NCBI GenBank assembly: GCA_003330885.1
Contig: CP030277.1
Location: 310,001-374,000 of the forward strand
Direction: 5' to 3'
DNA from: Rhodobiaceae bacterium
Lineage (GTDB): Bacteria; Pseudomonadota; Alphaproteobacteria; Parvibaculales; Parvibaculaceae
Length of the DNA: 64,000 nucleotides
In this document: positions 56,606 through 64,000 of the stretch, in pieces
Layout: every line of letters starts with the position of its first letter
How positions within the stretch are numbered: the first letter of the stretch is position 1
Program-made: the position numbers and the translations under genes
Notes under the pieces: model-generated
Told to the model about the DNA's origin: nothing
Database searches by the model: none
What the model saw: the letters and a program-made list of their open reading frames with translations, nothing else

Positions 56606-57931
56606 ATGGCTGATTTGCTGGCTCTGTCTGAGCGGTTTATCGACAATGACATTTACGAAGGCGCTGGTCTTGTGAACCGTCCGACAATGGAATTGTCAGA
56701 ACTCGGCAATGGGATTGCCCTGATCGAAGCTTTCTCCCACGTGGTGACCTTCAAGACCGGCGACGGCCTTGTCCTATTCGATACAAGCTTAGAAGCCTTT
56801 GGTGGCGGGGTTCTAAACTCCTTGCGCAAGTGGACAGACGAACCCGTCTCGAACATTTGTTATACGCACGGCCATGCAGACCATGTTGGCGGCACCAATC
56901 ACTTCGTCTGCGAAGCTTGCGAAAAGGGGCATCGCCGCCCACGTATCATCGCACATGAAAATGTCGCGCCCCGCTTCCGTCGCTATGAGGCGACCAACGG
57001 ATATAATTTCACGATCAATGCGCGCCAGTTTGCACCAGCAACGGAGCTGCGGATGGGACAAGGCGGCTCAGGCGGAGAAGCGAGCGCACGCCGGTTCGGG
57101 CCCGACCCTTGGATCGACCCGGACACCACATTCCGTGAAAACCTCAACACCAAGGTTGGTGACACCCAGTTTGAACTGCATCATGCGATCGGGGAGACAG
57201 ACGATCACCTTTGGGCCTGGGTGCCCGAGCACAAAGCGATCTGCTCAGGCGATTTCGTAACCTGGGTATTCCCGAATGCTGGCAACCCACAGAAAGTGCA
57301 GCGCTATCCCCTGGAATGGGCGAAAGCACTTCGCGAGATGATTGCCAAAGAACCGGAGCTTCTGCTACCAGCCCACGGCCTGCCGATCGGTGGCAAAGCG
57401 CGCATTGCGACGGTGCTGGACCATATTGCAACAGCGCTGGAAACATTGGTCAGTCAGACGGTCGACATGATGAACTCAGGCGCCCGACTTGATGAGATCA
57501 TTCATTCCATCAAGCTCCCAGCCGAGTTGATGGGCAAGCCTTACCTGCAGCCTGTGTACGATGAGCCTGAATTTGTCATTCACAATATCTGGCGTTTGTA
57601 TGGCGGTTGGTATGATGGCAATCCCGCCAACCTAAAGCCCGCGTCGGAAACGGCGTTGGCGGAGGAAATGGCTGCTCTGGCTGGTGGGGCAAAAGCTCTG
57701 GCTGCCCGCGCATCCACATTGGCTGGTGAAGGGGACCTCAGATTGGCGTGCCATTTAGCAGAGATGGCAGGGCTCGCCGCACCAGACGATATTGAAGTGC
57801 ATGGATTGCGTGCTGAAGTCTATGCCGCCAGGCGCAAGGCAGAAGCTTCACTCATGTCTAAAGGCATTTACGGATTTGCCGAGCGACAATCCCTACAGAT
57901 CGTCAGCGAACATAATCAAAAGAAGGCGTAA
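56606..57931 (+). CDS. MBL-fold hydrolase, alkyl-sulfatase-like with dimerisation domain
   Basis: 441 residues with GAGGAG upstream. The zinc motif THGHADH (87-93) is the SdsA1/BDS1 alkyl-sulfatase type; later ligands are in HHAIGETDDHLW and SGDFVTWVFPNAGNPQ. The C-terminal part has YGGWYDGNPANLKPA, the alkyl-sulfatase dimerisation motif, followed by an Ala-rich helical tail. It is shorter than SdsA1 (about 650) and lacks the C-terminal SCP2-like domain. Substrate unknown; sulfate ester or phosphonate-type esters are possible. Confidence 0.9.
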   Translation: MADLLALSERFIDNDIYEGAGLVNRPTMELSELGNGIALIEAFSHVVTFKTGDGLVLFDTSLEAFGGGVLNSLRKWTDEPVSNICYTHGHADHVGGTNHFVCEACEKGHRRPRIIAHENVAPRFRRYEATNGYNFTINARQFAPATELRMGQGGSGGEASARRFGPDPWIDPDTTFRENLNTKVGDTQFELHHAIGETDDHLWAWVPEHKAICSGDFVTWVFPNAGNPQKVQRYPLEWAKALREMIAKEPELLLPAHGLPIGGKARIATVLDHIATALETLVSQTVDMMNSGARLDEIIHSIKLPAELMGKPYLQPVYDEPEFVIHNIWRLYGGWYDGNPANLKPASETALAEEMAALAGGAKALAARASTLAGEGDLRLACHLAEMAGLAAPDDIEVHGLRAEVYAARRKAEASLMSKGIYGFAERQSLQIVSEHNQKKA

Positions 57932-57955
57932 GACCTTCGAATACGCTCGACATTA

Positions 57956-58027
57956 GCGTTTGCAGGAAAAGTGCCGGGCCATACTTGGCCGGTTTTCCGT
58001 CCGCAAACGCGAAAAAGCAAATGTCAG
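57956..58027. repeat. RIME-like palindromic intergenic element, copy C
   Basis: GCGTTTGCAGGAAAA (57956-57970) pairs with GGTTTTCCGTCCGCAAACGC (57991-58010), with small bulges, and is followed by the tail GAAAAAGCAAATGTCAG (58011-58027). The tail matches copy B (AAACGCGAMAAARCAAATRTCAG). It lies 24 bases after the alkyl-sulfatase-like stop and 67 bases from the convergent autotransporter stop, so it could act as a terminator for both. Confidence 0.72.
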
Positions 58028-58093
58028 GGAGCGTCCAAGAGCAGGGGTCGAATTGCCGTGAGGCGGTTCGACCCCTCGATGTTTCAGCAGGCC

Positions 58094-60136
58094 TTAGTTA
58101 AGCGGCATGTTGATCCGCAGGCCAAATGTGATGTTGCGCTGGTCAGCGCCGATCCCGGCATAATTGGTATTGAAGGACAATGTGGTGCCACCGGCAAAAC
58201 CAACACCCAGCCCCGCGGAGGCTGCAAGACCAAATCGGTCGCTCTCAAACACATTATTGTTGGCATCAATCACTCGGTCAAAACGCCCGAGATTATAGTT
58301 GCCGCTCAAGCCGAAGCTCGGCGCAACTGACACGTCCGTATAATTGAAGCCAGCCCCTTTCACGACCCAGGATGTGCCAACAGTGGGGCCCCCAACAAGT
58401 GCAACCTGCGTGGAGCGCGTGGCACCCACCACGGTACCATCCGTGGTTGTGAAGCTGTCTCTATCTGTTGTGACAATGCTCGCACCAAGATTGGGAGCGA
58501 GCCACCAGCCTCGCTCGAGTTCAAAGTGTTGTGAGACGCGTACCTGGCCAGCAAGAGAGGTTGCATCCGCAGTGCCGGAACTGATGATTGCGCCGGTATT
58601 CTTGAACGTTAGATCAAGATCAACCAGGCTATAGGCAATCACGGCCTCAAGAACAGCCTTGTCAAAGATCTGCTGCTGGGCAAAGGCGGAGACGGTGTAG
58701 GTGTCCGCGATGGTTTCCCCGCTCTGGCCCTCCGTGTCTGTATGTGCATAACGAAGCGCCGCGCCGAGATTAAGGTCATCACTGATGAGATAGCTGGCAC
58801 CCCCGTCTACTGAGAGGCTTTCACCCTCCTGGCCGATGGTTGAACGTCGATCCCGGTGCAGCGTGAGATCACCGCCCAGCCAGAAATTGAACCGCTCGTC
58901 GCCCAAGATGCCATCTGGGCGTGCAGCAAGACCATTTTCAGCAACAACGGCCCGCCGCTCAGCTGCCAAATCGAACCGGGCGTGGAGCTCGTTAAAGAGA
59001 GGTGCAGCTGCGACAAAGTAAGAGGGTATGTCGTTTTGGTTTGTCGCCGGAGAAGGGGACTGAAAACTCTGATTTCTTTCCTGTTGTTCGAGCAGCTCTT
59101 CCACTTCTTTCTGCAGCTTTAGAACCGCATTGCGCCGCTGCGTGTCGATTTTTTCTTGGATTGCCTGAAGCTCCGTCTCGCTGATTTCTCCTCTCTCAAA
59201 GCTATCAATAGCTTCGATCTCATCATGCAGCCGCAAGGCTTCATCCAGCGTGGTTTTTCGGCTATCTCCGCGCGCTTGCATGAGTTCTGTTGCTGTCGAT
59301 TCTAGCAAGTCGGTAAGCTCGGTACGCCGTGTCTGCATAGAAGGCAATAGTTCCGCGCGCGAGAGAGTGTCAGCGGGCGTGCCGGTGTTTTCATCCGATG
59401 CATCACTCTGTTCATCGAGCGAGAATGTCAGTACGTCACGGCGTTGCTCGGCCAGTGCATCCTGTGTTTCTCGAAGGTCATCTTCGTCTATATCGCCGTA
59501 AACAAACTCATTAATCGCATCAAGTTCCTCCATTAGCCTGTAGGCTTCTTCCAGAAATGTCTTTCTGCTTTCTCCTGACAGGTCCCCGATCGTGTTTTTG
59601 GCAGACTCAAGCAGGATTACTACCTGCGCCCGTCGCTCACGCGTGGCAGCAACACGGCGTGCTCGGTTTTCGTATAGGGCATCCTGAAGCTGGACATGGG
59701 TAGTTTTGCGCACTTCCCTGAAACCCGGATAAAAAAGCGTTTTGAAAAGGTCACCCGACACGCCCCCCGGTACGGATGTTTGAACCACACTATCTACCTG
59801 CCCGGTTGCTTGTTGGGAATCGAGAGGGGCTGCGGCATTGTTCCCACCGTTTCCACTGTTGCCGCCGCCTCCACTTCCTCCTGGCGTGCAGGGCGTGCTG
59901 CTTTCAATATTACTGATGGCAGCACCTCCAGCGTTGAAGAAGGTTACTTGGATAAATCCGTTTTGAAGGCATACCTGCTGAGTGGTTTCGCCCGGCAATG
60001 CGCCAGCTACCAAAACGGCAGCACTTGGGTCTCCGGGCGCGGCTACAGCTGGTATTGACGCTGTCACCAGTAGCAAGAGAAGGGCGAAAAGCGCAGATCT
60101 CACACTCGAGAAACCAGATTGAAAGCTCTGACTCAT
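58094..60136 (-). CDS. Autotransporter-like outer-membrane protein with repeated helical passenger
   Basis: 680 residues from the ATG at 60136; a GTG at 60193 would move the signal peptide inside. A signal peptide (ALFALLLLLVTASIPAVAAPG) and a Gly-rich linker (about 84-100) precede a helical passenger with two 102-residue-period repeats (see repeat feature). The last 300 residues form a beta-barrel with alternating strands (NFWLGGDLTLHRD, GGASYLISDDLNLGAALRYA, RVSQHFELERGWWLAPNLG), ending RINMPLN rather than the usual aromatic. It resembles the PF03797 barrel. Divergent from a LuxR solo. Weak SD, and no autoproteolysis motif. Confidence 0.8.
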   Translation of the reverse strand: MSQSFQSGFSSVRSALFALLLLLVTASIPAVAAPGDPSAAVLVAGALPGETTQQVCLQNGFIQVTFFNAGGAAISNIESSTPCTPGGSGGGGNSGNGGNNAAAPLDSQQATGQVDSVVQTSVPGGVSGDLFKTLFYPGFREVRKTTHVQLQDALYENRARRVAATRERRAQVVILLESAKNTIGDLSGESRKTFLEEAYRLMEELDAINEFVYGDIDEDDLRETQDALAEQRRDVLTFSLDEQSDASDENTGTPADTLSRAELLPSMQTRRTELTDLLESTATELMQARGDSRKTTLDEALRLHDEIEAIDSFERGEISETELQAIQEKIDTQRRNAVLKLQKEVEELLEQQERNQSFQSPSPATNQNDIPSYFVAAAPLFNELHARFDLAAERRAVVAENGLAARPDGILGDERFNFWLGGDLTLHRDRRSTIGQEGESLSVDGGASYLISDDLNLGAALRYAHTDTEGQSGETIADTYTVSAFAQQQIFDKAVLEAVIAYSLVDLDLTFKNTGAIISSGTADATSLAGQVRVSQHFELERGWWLAPNLGASIVTTDRDSFTTTDGTVVGATRSTQVALVGGPTVGTSWVVKGAGFNYTDVSVAPSFGLSGNYNLGRFDRVIDANNNVFESDRFGLAASAGLGVGFAGGTTLSFNTNYAGIGADQRNITFGLRINMPLN
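59111..59659 (-). repeat. Two 102-residue-period coding repeats in the passenger domain
   Basis: Residues about 158-240 (59659 to 59417) and 262-342 (59353 to 59111) align with an offset of exactly 102: RR at 167-168 and 269-270, LLES at 174-177 and 276-279, SRKT at 189-192 and 291-294, AI-x-F at 206 and 308, QRR at 230-232 and 332-334. Between them is a 20-30-residue Asp/Glu/Ser-rich spacer. The units are helical, Arg/Glu-rich, predicted to form a coiled or bundle structure. I know no named repeat of this form. Confidence 0.75.
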
Positions 60137-60269
60137 ATCAATTGAACCGCGAAGCAAGACCAACAAAACCACAACCCCCGATAGTGTTTCCACAACGGAA
60201 GGTCACATGAGGTTTGGACTAAATCACCTACCTGTTTGTGTAGTTGTCAGGCTGAGTTAAAATGATCTC

Positions 60270-61013
60270 ATGTTGAATCACACCTTCTCGGAGGCTTTGG
60301 ATCAGGCGGGCAGCGTCGATGCTATCGCCGCGTTGTTTCTGGCTGAGATACAATCGTTAGGCTATGAGGGGTATGACGCCTATTCCGTCAATGCGACGAC
60401 GTTGCACAAGCCCCGACAGGCAGGCAATTGGGTGGTGGCGAGCTACGGCGTGGACAATGTGATGGGATACATTGTGCAGGGACTGATCCCTCTGTGCCCC
60501 GTCTTTGCCCAAGCTGGAACCCGGGCGACACCGTTCAACTATTTGGACTTATTGAGGGAGCACGTGGGCAACCCGGCAGCTGCTTGGCAGTTGGAGCTCC
60601 TCGAGGCAGAGAGAATTACAGGCGCGTGGTGGATACCCATCAATGCAATTGGTGCCAGCAAAGGGGTGACGGTATACCTGAAAGGTGACGCAGAGCGGGT
60701 TGAAGTCATTGCTCAGGCAACCCGTGATGAAGTGCACCTTAAGTCAGTTTATTTCTTCCAGGCACTGGAAAAAGCCGGACCCACTCTGCCCGACGGAGGA
60801 GATATCTATGTTGATCCGCTCTCAACACTAAGCGAGCGAGAGCGAGAATGTCTGAACTGGGCCGCTCAAGGAAAAACCAACCTTGAAATTGGTCTGATCC
60901 TAGGGATTTCTGCAAATACCGTGAGCTTTCACTTCAAGAATATCTTCCGACGCCTTGAGGTGCACTCGCGCACCCAAGCTGTCGCAGCGTTCACCCGGAC
61001 CGTTGAGACCTAG
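60270..61013 (+). CDS. LuxR-family regulator (autoinducer-binding-like domain, LuxR solo)
   Basis: 247 residues. N-terminal ligand-type domain including AGNWVVASYGVDNVMGYI and AFPFNYLDLL-like TPFNYLDLLREHVG, then the GerE/LuxR HTH LSERERECLNWAAQGKTNLE, IGLILGISANTVSFHFKNIFRRL (about 190-240). No luxI homologue lies in the window, so it is a solo or its partner is elsewhere. It is divergent from the autotransporter-like gene (133 bases between starts), the most likely target. No SD is evident before the ATG at 60270. Confidence 0.87.
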   Translation: MLNHTFSEALDQAGSVDAIAALFLAEIQSLGYEGYDAYSVNATTLHKPRQAGNWVVASYGVDNVMGYIVQGLIPLCPVFAQAGTRATPFNYLDLLREHVGNPAAAWQLELLEAERITGAWWIPINAIGASKGVTVYLKGDAERVEVIAQATRDEVHLKSVYFFQALEKAGPTLPDGGDIYVDPLSTLSERERECLNWAAQGKTNLEIGLILGISANTVSFHFKNIFRRLEVHSRTQAVAAFTRTVET

Positions 61014-61066
61014 CTTGGTATGCGGCAATTTGGAGGGGGCAGGGCAACTCTGCGGCACAGAGGTTG

Positions 61067-61876
61067 CTATTTCCCAGTGAAATTTGGTGCGCGTTTCTCG
61101 AAAAATGCTTTCACGCCTTCTTTTACATCCTGCGAGGGGTTGGCGACCATCACCGACAGCGCGGCATCGCCAAGAGAACGCTCAAGCGAGACATCGTGCG
61201 AGCGCAGCATCATTTGCTTTGCAAGGCGCACGGCAAGCGGTGCACGTTCGGCAAGTGCGGTGGCCAGCTTCAGGGTCTCATCTTCAAGCGCATTGTCAGA
61301 CACAACCTCAGTGACCAGCCCGAGCTCCATCGCTGTGCGAGCATCATAGGTCTCGGCAAGCATGCTCATTTTAAGCGCGCGATCCATGCCCATGGCCCGC
61401 GGGAAGAACCAGGCGCCCCCTTCATCAGGCAGCAGTCCAAACCGTCCGCTCGTGTCGCCAAGCTTTGCCTGGTCAGACGCGATCCGGATGTCACAGGCCA
61501 GGGCCAGCGTGAGACCGCCCGCGACAGCGGCGCCGTTGATCATCGCAATCACCGGTTTGTCGCATCGCTGCAGCGCGAGGATTACACGGTGCATGCCATC
61601 GCGCATTTCCCGTCCGTGAGAGAGCTGGCTTGCCATAAGCGCCTTGTGTTCCTCATCCCCATTTCCGCTTACATCACCGCCAGAACAGAAACCACGACCT
61701 GCACCCGTGATGATTAAAGCGCGTTGATTGTCATCTCGCAGGTAGGCCTCTACGGCCTCTGTGACTTCTTCGCAAAGGTGGGTTGTGTAGGCGTTCATTG
61801 CGTGCGGCCGGTTCAGCGTGATCCTCATCACTTTGCTCGCCGGGTGATCTACCAGGATTTGGCTGAAATCAGTCAT
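61067..61876 (-). CDS. Enoyl-CoA hydratase/isomerase (crotonase fold)
   Basis: 269 residues with AGGGGGAG before the ATG. MTDFSQILVDHPASKVMRITLNRPHAMNAYTT (in parts) opens a complete crotonase: ITGAGRGFCSGGDVSG (oxyanion loop), GAAVAGGLTLALACDIRIAS, and the catalytic-loop segment FGLLPDEGGAWFFPRAMG. The Glu at the first catalytic position and Glu/Gly/Gly arrangement fits hydratase or isomerase use. Divergent from another crotonase; the 84 bases between starts hold both promoters. Confidence 0.93.
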   Translation of the reverse strand: MTDFSQILVDHPASKVMRITLNRPHAMNAYTTHLCEEVTEAVEAYLRDDNQRALIITGAGRGFCSGGDVSGNGDEEHKALMASQLSHGREMRDGMHRVILALQRCDKPVIAMINGAAVAGGLTLALACDIRIASDQAKLGDTSGRFGLLPDEGGAWFFPRAMGMDRALKMSMLAETYDARTAMELGLVTEVVSDNALEDETLKLATALAERAPLAVRLAKQMMLRSHDVSLERSLGDAALSVMVANPSQDVKEGVKAFFEKRAPNFTGK

Positions 61877-61960
61877 TTGTCTCTCCCCCTTGTGCCTTCT
61901 TCTGGGCCCGTGGAATGATAGGCTAACTTAAATATTGAAGAATGCCCAACGGGGGGAACC

Positions 61961-62809
61961 ATGAGCACCTTTGACGAAATTCTCTATGAAGTCGCTGATC
62001 GCGTAGCGACCATCACGCTCAATCGTCCAGACAAGTTGAATGCCTGGACAGCCGCGATGGAGAACAGTGTACGCAGTGCCATTAATGAAGCAGCAGCAGA
62101 CGACGGTGTTCGGGTGATTATCATTGCCGGCGCGGGGCGCGGTTTCTGCGCAGGTGCGGACATGGGCGGTTTGCAGAAAATCGACGCCAATGGCGATGGA
62201 AGAAAGCGCATTGTTGAGCAGGGCGAGGAAGCGGCGGTCTCGTTCGATGATGATCTTGGGCCCTCTGTACTCGAGCACTTCGAAGGGCGATTTGGCTACA
62301 TGTTCGAATGTCCCAAGCCGATCATTGCAGCGATCAATGGTCCTTGCGCGGGCATTGGGCTCGTCATGACGCTCTTTTGCGATATGCGGATTGCCAGTGA
62401 TGTGGCGAAATTCACAACCGCCTTTGCTCAACGTGGCCTGGTGGCGGAGCATGGCATTGCCTGGCTGCTGCCACGTCTGATTGGGTCCGCAAACGCGCTC
62501 GATATTTTAATGTCAGCGCGAAAGTTTACCGGTGAGGAGGCGGCGCGTTTGGGGCTGGTGAACCGCTCTGTGCCTGGAAACGCTCTGATGGGTGAGGTGG
62601 CTGACTATGCAAAAGGCCTTGCGGAAACAGCATCGCCGCGGTCCATGACCGTGATGAAGCGTCAGGTCTACAAATCACTGTTCCAGGACTTCAACACATC
62701 GACATCAATGGCGGACACAGAAATGCAATCCAGCTTCGCCAGTGAAGACTTTAAGGAAGGCGTTGCTCATTTCGTTGAAAAACGCGCACCAAACTTTTCG
62801 GGGAGGTAG
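61961..62809 (+). CDS. Enoyl-CoA hydratase/isomerase (crotonase fold)
   Basis: 282 residues with GGGGGG upstream. IIIAGAGRGFCAGADMGGLQ gives the oxyanion hole, INGPCAGIGLVMTLFCDMRIAS the second loop, and FAQRGLVAEHGIAWLLPRLIG the catalytic region with E in VAEHG. It resembles its divergent neighbour but is not a recent duplicate by eye. Typical role: hydration of 2-enoyl-CoA in beta-oxidation or side-chain degradation. Ends 70 bases before the tRNA-Pro fragment. Confidence 0.93.
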   Translation: MSTFDEILYEVADRVATITLNRPDKLNAWTAAMENSVRSAINEAAADDGVRVIIIAGAGRGFCAGADMGGLQKIDANGDGRKRIVEQGEEAAVSFDDDLGPSVLEHFEGRFGYMFECPKPIIAAINGPCAGIGLVMTLFCDMRIASDVAKFTTAFAQRGLVAEHGIAWLLPRLIGSANALDILMSARKFTGEEAARLGLVNRSVPGNALMGEVADYAKGLAETASPRSMTVMKRQVYKSLFQDFNTSTSMADTEMQSSFASEDFKEGVAHFVEKRAPNFSGR

Positions 62810-62879
62810 TACGCAAACCATGTGTGAAGGAACACCTTTGTGGTGCGTTGATTTAGGCCAGTGCCAAACCTAACCAGTG

Positions 62880-62956
62880 TGGTCGGAGTGAGTGGACTCG
62901 AACCACCGACCCCCTCGTTCCGAACGAGGTGCGCTACCAGGCTGCGCCATACGTTG
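62880..62956 (-). tRNA. tRNA-Pro (anticodon CGG) with disrupted 5' acceptor strand, probable remnant
   Basis: From D arm to encoded CCA the minus strand is a good tRNA-Pro: GCGC-AGCCTGGTA-GCGC, CCTCG-TTCGGAA-CGAGG (anticodon CGG), GGTGG-TTCGAGT-CCACT, CACTCCG-A-CCA. The expected 5' acceptor strand CGGAGTG is replaced by CAACGTA, giving only three of seven pairs. Such a 3' part lacking its 5' strand fits the attR end of an element integrated into tRNA-Pro, with the element to the right (higher coordinates). It could also be a decayed tRNA. Confidence 0.7.
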
Positions 62957-62987
62957 CTATATGAATGACAATCCAAAACGAATTGTA

Positions 62988-63812
62988 TTATCCGACTTTT
63001 GCCTCAGCAAGAGGTGGCAGAGTAACGCCTTTGCGTTCCGCCAGTTTCGCATGTCGCAAGCTGGCAGTTCTCTGTTTTGAGACCCGCCCACCCACAATAC
63101 CGTGCAGCATTTCTGCGAGGGCAGTTGGCTGTGAGAGGAAGGGCGAATGGGAACTGTCGAGCGTTAAGACCTCTTTGAAAGGAGCATGAGCTTGCATTTG
63201 TTTTTGCAGTTCTGGCGAGATAACTCGGTCTTGAAGGCATTCAATATAGGTCATCGGTCGACTGGCGGCGCCATCACTGGTGATCCGCGCAAATTCCAAA
63301 ATCGGCAGGCCTGATTGGCTGCAGAGTCGTTCGACCGCTTGATCTGCGATATCCTTTGGGCAGTCGTGATAGAAAACTTCGCTGGCACGCTCTGTCCTGA
63401 TATGTGCTCGAAATCTCAGCCAGTCTGTTTGGACGGCAGGCCAGAGCTGTGTTTTTTCGTCGCTGAGAGCCAATGAACGCATCCGCGTCCACTTGTTCAA
63501 CCGAGGAAGATAGGCCGTCAAATAGACGAGCTGATCAAACAGCTTTGGTTGCATCTCCGCGGCACGAGAGATTGCCATGCCACCCATTGAATGCCCAACC
63601 AGGGTAACTGGTTCGCCAATTTGCTGAGCAGCGGCGCAGATGGCGTTTCCATACCGTCGAAGAGAAATCTGGTAGCTGGGAAGAGCCCTGTTCCAATGGC
63701 CAGGGAGCGTGAGCGTGTGCACGGCGTGGCCCCGAGCGGCGAGCTCGGGAACAAGTAATTCCCAACACCGTTCGTCATGCCACGCACCGTGAATCAGCAA
63801 AAACGCTGCCAT
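62988..63812 (-). CDS. Alpha/beta hydrolase
   Basis: 274 residues from the ATG at 63812, with GAGGA upstream; a longer reading starts at 63860. Esterase motifs: FLLIHGAWHDERCWELL (HGAWH at 8-12), nucleophile Ser S75 in VGHSMGGMA, Asp in ECLQDRVIS, His in DSSHSPFLSQP. The fold is complete by about residue 240; the last 34 residues (GRVSKQRTASLRHAKLAERK and on) look like read-through into non-homologous DNA next to the tRNA-Pro fragment. It may lie at the edge of a mobile island. Substrate unknown. Confidence 0.85.
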   Translation of the reverse strand: MAAFLLIHGAWHDERCWELLVPELAARGHAVHTLTLPGHWNRALPSYQISLRRYGNAICAAAQQIGEPVTLVGHSMGGMAISRAAEMQPKLFDQLVYLTAYLPRLNKWTRMRSLALSDEKTQLWPAVQTDWLRFRAHIRTERASEVFYHDCPKDIADQAVERLCSQSGLPILEFARITSDGAASRPMTYIECLQDRVISPELQKQMQAHAPFKEVLTLDSSHSPFLSQPTALAEMLHGIVGGRVSKQRTASLRHAKLAERKGVTLPPLAEAKVG

Positions 63813-63923
63813 AAGGTCCTCAAATACTGCGCTATACGTTCCCCACGCCCGATGCGCCAAGTATTTGACGCTCAGACTTAAGGTCTACAAGATGAGGTAA
63901 GGGTCTTAACGGGGGGATAAAGG

Positions 63924-64000
63924 ATGGCAAAATTCTTTGGTTTTTTGGCTGTTCTACTGGGCATTTTGGCGGCCTACCTATCATTTTGGCCGGTGCAGAT
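63924..64000 (+). CDS. N-terminus of a membrane-anchored protein (truncated by window end)
   Basis: 25 codons are visible from the ATG at 63924: MAKFFGFLAVLLGILAAYLS, then FWPVQ. This is one hydrophobic helix followed by an FWPV motif, as I recall from N-termini of SMP-30/gluconolactonase-like and related anchored proteins in alphaproteobacteria; too little to decide. GGGGGG and AAGG precede the start. It is divergent from the alpha/beta hydrolase, 111 bases apart. Confidence 0.5.
   Translation, partial: MAKFFGFLAVLLGILAAYLSFWPVQ

Noticed and set aside
61067-62809. The two divergent crotonases as a recent duplication
   Set aside because: Only general family motifs are shared by eye; sequences outside those motifs differ widely.
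62810-62879. Hairpin after the second crotonase gene (ACGCA..ACCA with TGGT..GCGT)
   Set aside because: Arms are bulged and no U-run follows, so too weak to call a terminator.

Overview
The window is chromosomal DNA from an alphaproteobacterium. The evidence is a dxs/ispA/xseB/tlyA cluster, a dnaJ-fabI-aroC-pdxH neighbourhood typical of that class, a tRNA-His without the extra 5' G and with A73 (the alphaproteobacterial form), and intergenic palindromes that resemble the RIME/Bru-RS repeats of Hyphomicrobiales. A Parvibaculum- or Rhodobium-like member of Hyphomicrobiales would fit, but the placement is inference. No rRNA, CRISPR array, transposase or complete prophage was seen.

Layout. 1-8850: end of an acyl-CoA dehydrogenase, a metallo-beta-lactamase (MBL) hydrolase and a histone-deacetylase-like enzyme, then a tight run of housekeeping genes (xseB, ispA, dxs, tlyA, an Fe-S RNA methyltransferase, a second methyltransferase). 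8950-13610 (minus strand): membrane protein, aroC, fabI, a DnaJ-type chaperone and a Sel1 protein. 13760-16890: pdxH, a cation-diffusion transporter and a phosphotransferase/P-loop fusion. 16960-21110 is the most mosaic part: an SDR gene, a LysR/DUF6506 divergent pair, a second degraded copy of the SDR 3' end, a 28-residue membrane microprotein, and a MarR/Acg-type nitroreductase operon with a twin palindromic operator. 21130-30080: acyl-CoA dehydrogenase, a frameshifted DUF4236 gene, mnmC with an SDR, small secreted and membrane proteins, a cupin and an AsmA protein. 30600-39540: ABC exporter, acetoacetyl-CoA synthetase, PAS histidine kinase, alpha/beta hydrolase and an NSS symporter, followed by tRNA-His. 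39840-50930: pectate-lyase-fold secreted protein, an RND pump without its adaptor, a class III aminotransferase coupled to a small beta-rich protein, an amidase, an acyl-CoA ligase and a DUF1499 protein. 51040-57930: ArsR/AHSA1 pair, two MBL hydrolases, MAPEG, an HxlR regulator with a twin operator, and an S1P-lyase-like PLP decarboxylase. 58090-64000: an autotransporter-like outer-membrane protein divergent from a LuxR solo, two divergent crotonase genes, and a tRNA-Pro fragment with a broken acceptor stem next to an alpha/beta hydrolase.

Functionally the window combines housekeeping (isoprenoid, shikimate, fatty-acid, B6 and tRNA/rRNA modification genes) with scattered lipid and acyl-CoA catabolism (two acyl-CoA dehydrogenases, two crotonases, two acyl-CoA ligases, SDRs, MBL hydrolases). 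The accessory genes come as small regulator-plus-target pairs: LysR/DUF6506, Acg/MarR, HxlR/membrane protein, ArsR/AHSA1 and LuxR/autotransporter. The strongest leads for something undescribed are the LysR/DUF6506 cassette bracketed by SDR 3' ends, the repeat-bearing autotransporter facing a LuxR solo, and the tRNA-Pro fragment that may mark a genomic-island end.
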